Assembly (NCBI RefSeq): GCF_950295315.1
Contig: NC_080185.1
Coordinates: 47,597,237 to 47,661,236, forward strand
Source: Erinaceus europaeus
Lineage: Eukaryota; Chordata; Mammalia; Eulipotyphla; Erinaceidae
DNA length: 64,000 nucleotides
Direction of reading: 5' to 3'
The notes beneath the pieces are model-generated. The model did not search any database and was not told where the DNA came from. It worked only from the letters and a program-made list of their open reading frames with translations. The stretch's first letter is position 1; each line of letters opens with the position of its first letter. Position numbers and translations under genes: made by a program. This document shows positions 56,576-64,000 of the stretch, one piece after another.

Positions 56576-57800
56576 CTTAAATAATAATAAATACATTTCT
56601 TCATGTCTTTTCATGACTAGTTAGCTCATTTCTTTTTTAAATTTCTAATTGATATTATGTTGGATGTATCAGTCTATCCATTTACCTACTGAAGGAAGGA
56701 CATCTTGATTGTTTCTAAACTTCAGCAATTATGAATAATGCTGCTATATACACGGTGTGAAGATGTGTGTGTGTTTAAGGTTTTAGCTCCTTTTGATATA
56801 TACCATGGGGCACATTTTCAGACTGTATAGGAAGGGAACATTTTGCAGACTAGCAATAGTTCCCGTGGATAGTGTATCTATTTTGTCATGCACTTGACCC
56901 AGGTTTGAGTCTGACCCTGATCACACTGGAGAAAGCTTTGGTGCTGTGATCTTTCCCTTTCTCCCTCTGTCTGCCTCCTTTTGGAAAAAAAAATCAGCAC
57001 AGATAGTGAAAAAAAAAGGAGAATGTTTTGCTTTATAAAAGACTGCTAAATTATCTACCAATATTGCTGTATTATTGTGGGATGCCGCTCTGGACTCCCC
57101 TGCCCCCCGACCACTGGCAGCAAAGATCAGAGAGGCCCCTTGGGAGCCATGGGTAGCTCTGTCAAGGGCAAGTGCTCAGAGAGACAAGCAGTCAGCTCTG
57201 GTAGAGCCTCAGTGGGGCAACTCGTTTATTGAGAAAGCAAGCAGATATACCCATTGCACAGGGAGACGGTTAACGTAATCATTAACCCAAACACAAAGCA
57301 ACACAATGCACAGTCACATTTTGACCTAGAAACTATTTGATCACAAGTGAAAAGTTATCATACAAGGTTTGATCACAGGCTCACAATGCAATTTTCCCTG
57401 GGGTAAATTACAGGCACTTCAGTGGAGGGGAAGAAGGGGACAGTTGAGTAACAGGACGTTTGTGGTGGTTTTCAAGTTTAGCCATACACAATGTACAGTA
57501 ATTCATGGACTTTGTTTTAAGGGGAGAGGAGGGGCATGTGCAGAAAGGTAGCTGCCATCTGGAGAAGCCATCAGTCATTAGTTCACAAGGTCAGGGGAAT
57601 CTGCTATTGTTTAGGCCCAGAGGTGGGAGGGCCTAGGGTCGACCCACTCAGACCTCATGGAAACAACAGCATGGACTTCCCTGGCAGTGGGCCCACTTTC
57701 CAACATATTATTTTACATTTCCATCAGCAACTAATGAGAGTCTCAGATGCTAGTCTGTTCTGTTTAACCTCCATTCTAAAAGGTGTGTAGTGAACCTCTG
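56576..57800 (-). mobile_element. Old L1 ORF2 fragment split by solo LTR
   Basis: 'atccatttacctactgaaggaaggacatcttgattg', 'aattatgaataatgctgctatatacac' at 56680-56760, and 'acatttccatcagcaactaatgagagtc' at 57713-57745 beyond the LTR belong to one decayed ORF2 region. A SINE-like piece lies at 56880-57000. Confidence 0.65.
57070..57711 (-). mobile_element. Solo LTR, family A, with 6-bp target duplication
   Basis: LTR 57076-57705 (630 bp), TG...CA ends (TGTTGGAAAGTGGGC on the minus strand at the right end; CATCCCACA at the left), flanked by tattat at 57070-57075 and 57706-57711. AATAAA on the minus strand at about 57228 ('ctcaataaacgag'). Same family as 8597-9279, in opposite orientation. No internal viral sequence. 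Confidence 0.92.
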
Positions 57801-57894
57801 TTTTCTGCTCCTTCAGACACTAGAGCAAAGAACTTTTTGCTTTCAGATCCGCAGTCTTGAACACAAAATTTATACTCAGGAAATATCTGTGGAA
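57801..57894. other. Short unassigned interval
   Basis: No repeat or gene recognised between two L1 fragments. Confidence 0.4.
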
Positions 57895-58404
57895 TGAAGA
57901 ATGGGTGTCTATGAAAATTTCAGTCCCAATACAGCAATCAAAGACATTGGTCACCAAAATAGAGACTTTTAATGTTCTGATACGATAATGAACACTGTTG
58001 AGTCATCTAGGAGACAAACTCAAGCTCAAAAGAAGCTATCACCTTCGATAAGATCCAACTTCCTTTCATCATTAAAATATTAAAAAATAATGGATAGATG
58101 GAAAATTTCTCAAACCAGCAGAATCAATATATAGCAAACCTGCAACCAATATTATACTCAGTGGGGAGAAACTGAAAGTTTTCCCTTTTTGATCAGGTAT
58201 AAGACAGGCCTGTCCATGGTAACCATTATTATTCAACATAGTTTTGGGAGTCCTAGTTAGGCAAGAGAGATGAATTAAAAGGATATAGATTGGAAGTTAA
58301 GAAGTAAAACTCTCATTATTCACAGATGATATGATAGTATACATAGAAAATCCAAAAGATCATGCAAGAAACTCCTAGAAATTGTTAAGCAATGTAGTAA
58401 GGTG

Positions 58405-59162
58405 CCAGGCTCCTAATTTTTATAATATTTTTATCTATAAAATAGAAATATTGACAAGACCATAGAATAAGAGGGGTACATTTCTACACTTCCTATCCCC
58501 AGAACTCTGTATCCAATCCCATCCCTTGATAGCTTCCCTATTTTTCATCCCTCTGGGAGTATGAAAATAGGATCTTGTGGCTTGCAGAAGGTGGAAGTTA
58601 TGGCTTCTGTAATTGATTCCCCACTGAGCATGGACATTGGCAGGTTGATCCATACTCCCAGTCTGTCTTTTTCTTGAGTGGGGCAGGGATCTGGGGAGGT
58701 AGGATTCCAAAACACATTGGTGGGGTTGTGTGCCCAGGGAAGTCCAGGTGGCATCATTGTGTCACCTGGAACCTGGTGGCTGAAAAAGAGTTGACATATA
58801 AAGTCATGCAAATTATTGGTTAATCATGAACCTAAGGGCTGGAATATTGCAGATGAAGATTTGGGGGTCTCCATTTTGGAAAAAGCTATTTTAGGTGTAT
58901 TCCAAGGGGCCCATGACTTTACTGGTTTTTGCCTGCGCCTGACATCTAATATGCAGGTGGACCTAGTTTATTGTCTGGGAAGAGGGTGTCATAGTTGGAA
59001 AAATTATTAGAAAGCTGGATCATGGAAGAGAGTAGCTCCCAAATATGGGAAAAACATATAAATATTGTTAAGTGTAAACCCTATTGATTTAATCTGGGGC
59101 CTATATTCAGCATAGGAGCCTATGTAACCTTTGCATCCTTATAGGTCTGCCCAGGCTCCTAA
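58405..59162 (-). mobile_element. L1 3' UTR insertion with target duplication
   Basis: Insert 58417-59150 is the long-UTR L1 3' end on the minus strand, 5'-truncated. It is flanked by ccaggctcctaa at 58405-58416 and 59151-59162. Confidence 0.93.
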
Positions 59163-59386
59163 ATTAATCTAAAAAATCAGTGACATTCCTCTATTCAAAA
59201 ACTAAATTAGAAAAAGAAATACAGAAATATATTCCATACAGTATAGCAGAAAAAATGTCTAGGAATAAACCTAACAAAGAAAAGAACTGTACACTGAAAA
59301 ATGTGTGTCACTATTCAAGGAAGTAGGAAAAAATACAAAGAAACAGAAAAACATCCTATGCTTATGAATTCTAACAATTAACATGT

Positions 59387-59582
59387 GGGGCTGAGTGGTG
59401 GCTCACCTAGTTGAGTGCACATGTTACAATGCCCAAGGAGCCAGGTTCAAGTCCCTGGTCCCCTCATGCAGGAAAAGCTTTGCAAGTAGTGAAGCAGTGT
59501 TGCAGGTGTCTATCTCTCTCCCTCTCTATCACCCCCTTCCCTCTTTATTTCCAACTGTATCCAGTAATTGAATTAAAAAAAA
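59387..59582 (+). mobile_element. tRNA-derived SINE, plus strand, non-AAC form
   Basis: 'ggggctgagtggtggctcacctagttgagtgc', 'gccaggttcaagtccctgg' (B-box-like), 'aaaagctttgcaagtagtgaagc', 'ctgtatccagtaattg' tail. Confidence 0.9.
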
Positions 59583-59630
59583 TTAACCTTGTCAAAGTGA
59601 TTATTATACCCAGAGCCATATAGGGATTTT

Positions 59631-59885
59631 ATGAAATTTCTTTTTTTAAAGTTTTTTTTCTTTTCCTCTGTTTTTATTGTTGTAGTTACTATTGTTGTAA
59701 TTGTTGGATAGGACAGAGAGAAATGTAGAGTGGAGGGGAAGACAGAGAGAGGGAGAGAAAGATAGACACCTACAGACCTGCTTCACTGCTTCTGGACTTG
59801 AACCAGGATCTTTATGCTGGTTCTTGTGCTTGACGCCATCTGCCCTTAACCTGCTGCACTACTGCTGGACTCCAATGAAATTTCT
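59631..59885 (-). mobile_element. tRNA-derived SINE, AAC form, with duplication
   Basis: Insert 59642-59874 flanked by atgaaatttct at 59631-59641 and 59875-59885. The region around 'gcttctggacttgaacc' lacks the 'ctgcaggtggggagcc' block normally between, an internal deletion. Confidence 0.93.
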
Positions 59886-60423
59886 AATAAGGTTCCAGCA
59901 AATAACATTCAGAGAGTGGAACAAAAATACAAAAGTTTATCTAGATCCAGAAAATGCCTAAGGTTGTCAAAGAAATCTTGAGAGAAAAGAGCAAGAATGG
60001 AGGCATCATGCTTCCTGACCTCAAAACATACTACAAGGCCACTATAACCGATACTACCTGATATTGGAACAAAAATTGACACACAGAACAATAGACTAGA
60101 ACTGAGAGCCCAGAAATAAGCCCCCATACCTATAGGCATATAATTTTTGACAAAGGGCCCCAAAACATAAAATTGAAAAAGGAGAGTATATTCAGAAAAT
60201 AGTGTTGGGGAAATTGGATTGAAAAATGCAGAAGAGTGAAACTGAAGCACCACATTTTACCATGTTCAAAAGTAAGCTCTAAGTAGATCAAGGGTTTGAA
60301 TATTAGGTCAGAAACCAATATTTAGAATAAAACACTGGCAGAATTCTTTTTGATGTAAATTTTAAAAACATCTCTCCTGACTCAAGTCCAACTACAAGGA
60401 AAACGAAACAAAAATAAACTAAT

Positions 60424-60603
60424 GGATATATAGTCAGAAATAATAGTGAACCCATATCTGTGACCTCGGGAGAACTATTGAAGTTTCCAGTGGAGTGAAT
60501 GGGAACACAGAACTCTGGTGGTGGGAACAGTATGGAACTATACCCTTGTTACCTCATAATTTTATAAATCAATATTGAATCACCAATAAAATTTAAAAAG
60601 AAA
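60424..60603 (+). mobile_element. L1 3' end insertion, variant subfamily
   Basis: 'gaatgggaacacagaactctggtggtgggaacagtatgg' and 'caccaataaaatttaaaaag' are an L1 3' terminus with its tail, cutting ORF2 text that resumes 'ccatccaaaagtgggaagagg'. Confidence 0.7.
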
Positions 60604-61545
60604 ATACCATCCAAAAGTGGGAAGAGGATATGAGTAGAATATTCTCTAAAGGAGAGATCAAAAGGTCCAACAGACATGTGGAAAAAATGCTAAAAATAAT
60701 GATGATAAGGGACATGTGAATAAAGACAATAAGGAGTTACCACTTTCTACCTGTGAGAATGATAAAGATTAGGAAAAAAACCCCAGAAACATCAACAGTT
60801 GGAGAGGCTGTACGGGAAAAAGAAGTCTCCTATATTGCTGGTGGGAGTCCTACTCTTGTGGAAAGCATTCTAAAGACTCATTAGGATGCTACTGATAGAA
60901 ATGAATTTACCTTACAACCCAGAAATTCCTCTCCTGGGGATTTATCTAAAGGAAACAAAGATAGTTATCCAGAGAGAGCAATGCATGTATGTGTTCATAA
61001 CAGCACAGTTTGTAATAGTCCAAAATTGGAATCAGTCTAGATGTCCAACAATAGATTAGTGGCTAAGAATGTTTTGGTACATATACACAATGGAGTGCTA
61101 CTCAGTTGTTTAAAAAGATGATGTGATTTCATTTTGCATATTTTGGTCAGAACTTGAAGGTATCATGTTGAGTGAAATAACCCAGAAAGAGAGGGGAGGA
61201 TGTCAAATGATTTCACTCATAAGTAGAATTTAAGAAGCAAGAAGAGTAAAGGAAAACATAATGTGAAACTTGGACTCAGTGTGTTGCTTTGCACCAAAGC
61301 AAAGGACTCTGGATAAGGAGGGAATGGGATGGGATAGAGGGGCTCTGGGGTCTTAGTGTATGATGGTCCAAAATGACCTGAATGGTTAGGACAGAGAGTG
61401 TCTTCCAGACATCTATCATGGGAGTGAGAGGTTGTACTCATGTGTCAACAAATGTCCTGTAAACCATTAAACACCCCCATTAAAATGAGAAGAACAAACA
61501 AGCAAAAAAAAAGTAAAAGGCTGTCAAGAAAAACAGTGAAAGAAA

Positions 61546-61850
61546 TGGGTGGTGGTGCACCTGGTTGACTGCACATGTTACAGTGTGCAAGGACCTGGGT
61601 TAGAGCTCCGTTCTCCATCTGCAGGGGGAAAGTTTTGGCAAAGTAGTGTTGCAGATCCTTCTCCCTCTCCCTCTCCCTCTCCCTCTCCCTCTCCCTCTCC
61701 CTCTCCCTCTCCCTCTCCCTCTCCCTCTCCCTCTCCCTCTCCCTCTCCCTCTCCCTCTCCCTCTGCTTCCCTCTCCCTCTCCCTCTCCCTCTGCTTCCCT
61801 CTCTCTCTCTCCCCCTTCCCCCTTGATTTCTGACTGTCTCTATCGAATAT
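61546..61850 (+). mobile_element. SINE with CTCCCT array in its middle
   Basis: Head 'gggtggtggtgcacctggttgactgc', 'gacctgggttagagctcc', 'ctgcagggggaaagttttgg', then a (CTCCCT)n array at about 61660-61795 in place of the usual CTCTCTCCCTCTCT stretch, then 'gatttctgactgtctctatc'. Confidence 0.92.
61660..61810. repeat. (CTCCCT)n hexanucleotide array
   Basis: About 20 pure hexamers followed by CTGCTTCC-interrupted units. It reads as Pro-Ser or Leu-Pro repeats in + frames and Glu-Gly in -. Confidence 0.95.
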
Positions 61851-61924
61851 ATATATACATATATATATATTTAGATATATAGATAGATAATAAGAAAAGT
61901 TATTTATAAAAAGAAAAACAATGA

Positions 61925-62778
61925 GAAAGTCGGTTCTTCTTCTAGCGTTTGCCCTTCTTCCGTAGCCAGTCAACAGCGTCAGGTTGAGCCTGATGTAAAG
62001 TTTTGAGACCTCCTTTGAATCTGGAGCGGTGGCAGTCGTTGACCATGTGGGTCATAGTCTGTCTGTAGCCTCAGGGGCAGTTCGGGTCGTCTCTGGCTCC
62101 CCAGCGATGGAACATAGAGGCGCACCGGCCATGGCCTGTTCGATAGCGATTGAGGAGGGCCCAATCATAACATGCTAGGTCAAAGCCGGGTTGATGCTTG
62201 CAGGGGTCTGTGATGAGGTGTTTGTTCTCTACCTCAGCTGACTGCCAACTCTGTTTCCAAGAGTCTGGAACAGAGAAGTTCAGTGTAGGCGTAGGGGACC
62301 AGATTGGATGACGAGACGTCAAGCGTTGGACAGGGTGGGCAAAGATATCCGCGTATATTGGCAGGTCTGGTAGAGCATAGATGTGGGAAATGAACTTAGA
62401 TGATGCCGCATCCCGACGAATATCTAGCGGGGCGATGTTGCTAAGAACTGGCAGCCATGGAACCGGGGTGGAACGGATGGTTCCAGAAATTATCCTCATG
62501 GAGGAATATAATTTGGAATCAACCAAGTGGACATGGGGGCTACGGAACCATACTGGGGCACAGTATTCTGCAGTGGAATAGCATAATGCCAGAGATGATG
62601 ATCGTAGTGTGGAAGCGCTCGCACCCCATGAAGAGCTGGCCAATCTTGCAATGATGTTATTCCTTGAGCCCACCTTTGCTGCAGTTTTTATGAGATGTTC
62701 GTGAAATGACAGGGTGCGATCGAGAGTAACGCCAAGATAGACTGGCTGGGCTTCATGCCGGATTCTCGGAAAGTCGGT
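61925..62778 (-). mobile_element. Vingi-type non-LTR retrotransposon, larger copy
   Basis: The body is about 61935-62768. On the minus strand it encodes the region downstream of the RT catalytic core: AQPVYLGVTLDRTLSFHEHL, then SRNNIIARLASSSWGASAST, LALCYSTAEYCAPVW and the same C-terminus as the copy at 13175-13455. A TGA (minus strand, near 62071) replaces the TGC of the second Cys in the C-x-C-x7-H-x4-C motif; beyond it the frame continues THMVNDC ... WLRKKGKR to TAG at 61942-61944, followed by GAA units. gaaagtcggt occurs at 61925-61934 and 62769-62778, a candidate duplication that sets the 5'-truncation inside the protein. No endonuclease or RT core is present here. Confidence 0.85.
62071..62768 (-). 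pseudogene. Vingi ORF C-terminal part, one nonsense change
   Basis: About 230 codons stay open before the TGA, notable preservation for a truncated copy and a sign of recent insertion. The open frame extends upstream to 62943 but codons beyond 62768 lie outside the likely element and resemble no RT text. Protein function in the parent element: post-RT linker and C-terminal nucleic-acid-binding domain. Confidence 0.75.
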
Positions 62779-62879
62779 GAGTTGGTAGACCTCCCATTTG
62801 GATTCTGAAGTGGAATTAGAGCTTTGAAGCAGATTATTGTAGTAAATCAGCCTAGGTTTTTCAGAACTAGTGGTGGAAA

Positions 62880-63805
62880 CTGCTGCACGGGATGCCCCAA
62901 GGTGTCCCTCTACCTGCTGAGAGTGCCGTACTTTCACCTGCATTTCTGGTCATAGTGCTGAATTTCACCTGAGACAAAGGCATCACCACCCTGTACAAGA
63001 GTGTGGAAGTCATGGCTGAGCTCTTTTCATTTGGCATCCACAACATTTTATATCTTCGTAGCATATATTCATCTGAAATCTTTACTTGAATGCAGAAAAA
63101 AAAAAAAGACTCACTTTGCTTGTATCCAATGTTCCTGAACTCACAAAACACCTAAATAGTGTGGTGGATTGGCTAAAAGGTAGATCACACATGTGTTGAG
63201 TTCAGAAACTGTTGGTAATCATCTCAAATATTGAGAGAGTAGGGTTATCCTTGAAAGATGGCAATTTGATACTGTGTGACAAGACTGCAAAAAATGATAG
63301 TCCATCCAGAGAAAAGTCTCAGGAAGTGGTCTAAGACAAAATCAATTCAGCGAGCAGAGTGGCTACAGGTATGGTGACATTTTTGCCACTGTTAGAAGTT
63401 TCCTGTTCATTTGCTCTGCTGTTTTATACTGACAAAGATTGGTTTTTCCCTGAAAATGTGAAAAGTCAGGACCACAACTCATTACCAACTCTGAGGAAGT
63501 CTGTTTTAATTTACTTACTACTATCAATATAATCCATAAGATAAATACCATGGTGGCATGCAACATTTCTGTGAATGAAAATAATGTGCTTGTAATTCTC
63601 AAATGTGGTTTCCTGGGACCAAGCCAGCTATGTAGTCCATATGTTTTACTTTGTCAGCTAAATGTCAGATTGGAAAAATTTGGATTATATGTTACTAAAC
63701 TGAGGATAATCGTTCCATTGTGAGTACTTGTAATACTTCTCGTATGGTTGACATGATCTATTTCATGTTGTCCTATCAACAGATTAAGTCAGAACTGGGT
63801 GCTCA

Positions 63806-63836
<31 letters not shown>

Positions 63837-63998
63837 GTACAAAGAAGCTTAGCATGGCCCTTGCGCAAGGATGACATGCGAATTCGTGAAGCATTCCATA
63901 TTTTTAACCTGTTTCTTTGGAAAAAAAAAAAAAGGTCTGATTTGGGATTTCAATTCCTCTGACAAATGTAAACGGACTATAAAGATAAATGCCTTTTT
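62880..63998 (+). pseudogene. MAD2L1: MAD2L1 processed pseudogene
   Basis: MAD2 is the spindle-checkpoint protein that inhibits the anaphase-promoting complex. The coding-homologous stretch 62952 to about 63578 (about 627 bp; the human coding sequence is about 618) is intron-free: ATA replaces the start ATG (62952-62954), then VMAELFSFGIHNILYLRSIY (63012 onward; parent ...FFSFGINSILYQRGIY...), 'aaacacctaaatagtgtggtgg', 'gatggcaatttgatactg', 'actgcaaaaaatgatag', 'ccagagaaaagtctcag', 'cactgttagaagtttcctg', 'ataccatggtggcatg'. In-frame stops include TGA at 62970-62972 and 63087-63089, and an A-run at about 63097 shifts the frame. 3' UTR homology follows from about 63579, interrupted by U6. The 5' border near 62779-62950 is not resolved. 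Confidence 0.9.
63799..63905 (+). pseudogene. U6 snRNA pseudogene, full length
   Basis: 107 nt from GTGCTCACTTCGGCAG to the terminal TTTTT, with about eight changes from mammalian U6. The ACAGAGA box that pairs with the 5' splice site reads acaaaga, and two further changes hit the central region, so it is very likely non-functional. No proximal sequence element or TATA box is evident upstream. An A-run at 63921-63932 follows after 15 non-U6 bases. It lies in sequence that resembles the MAD2L1 3' UTR on both sides. Confidence 0.92.
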
Positions 63999-64000
63999 AA

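Larger units (their letters stand above)
57895..61505 (+). mobile_element. Older LINE-1, plus strand, with four insertions
   Basis: ORF2 from before RT to the end plus a short 3' UTR. After removing the insertions at 58417-59150, 59387-59582, 59642-59874 and about 60424-60603 the text reads in ORF2 order: 'ctcattattcacagatgatatgatagtatacatagaaaatcc' (RT FTDD, 58313-58355), 'gccatatagggattttatgaaatttc', 'cctgacctcaaaacatactacaaggccac', 'gaaattcctctcctggggatttatc', 'caatggagtgctactcag'. 3' UTR 61260-61500 has the 'catgtgtcaacaaatgtcctgtaaacc' signature of the old family and a T-to-A tail. Many stops; inactive. Confidence 0.87.

Noticed and set aside
61549..61973. Pro-Ser and Glu-Gly repeat frames
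   Set aside because: Translations of the (CTCCCT)n array; the minus frame also runs out of phase through the Vingi end.
63799..63905. Functional U6 gene
   Set aside because: The ACAGAGA box is changed, about eight differences are present, and no upstream TATA/PSE is evident.

Overview
The window is mammalian nuclear DNA made almost entirely of retrotransposons, and no intact protein-coding gene is visible. It looks like a hedgehog (Erinaceidae, probably Erinaceus). Two copies of a non-LTR retrotransposon with the features of the Vingi clade (13175-13455 and 61935-62768) are present; among mammals this clade has been described only from hedgehogs. A dense tRNA-derived SINE family and a young L1 family with an unusual, very long 3' UTR fit the same source. 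The species call rests on remembered knowledge of these families, not on a search.

Layout. 1-8455: L1 sequence in both orientations, with a decayed ORF2 on + (759-4306) and an older L1 on - that lacks its RT domain. 8597-9279: a solo LTR. 9340-13472: L1 3' ends, SINEs, a 3'-truncated U6 copy and the first Vingi copy with a 16-bp target-site duplication. 13473-18180: mostly single-copy AT-rich DNA with one exon-like 47-bp interval. 18183-28380: L1 3' ends, SINEs, old L2/MIR relics. 28381-33020: a 4.6-kb minus-strand L1 with a real 5' end and a real 3' end, no RT region, and an inverted copy of part of its own 5' UTR. 33021-47065: L1 3' UTRs, SINEs, old repeats and the longest single-copy tract (41311-43425). 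47635-57800: layered L1 copies on both strands interrupted by SINEs and two solo LTRs with 6-bp duplications. 57890-61505: an older + strand L1 with four later insertions. 61546-64000: a SINE with a CTCCCT array, the larger Vingi copy, a processed MAD2L1 pseudogene and a full-length U6 pseudogene apparently inserted in that pseudogene's 3' UTR.

How it fits together. Nearly everything is the product of target-primed reverse transcription. L1 ORF2 protein is the likely source of the L1, SINE, U6 and MAD2L1 copies, all of which carry poly(A) tails, target-site duplications or both where these can be read; Vingi has its own GAA-tail chemistry. The solo LTRs are the only remnants of endogenous retroviruses. 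The nesting gives a relative order: MIR/L2, then old L1, then young L1 3' ends, SINEs, LTRs and Vingi. Interval borders given for old repeats are approximate, usually within tens of bases.
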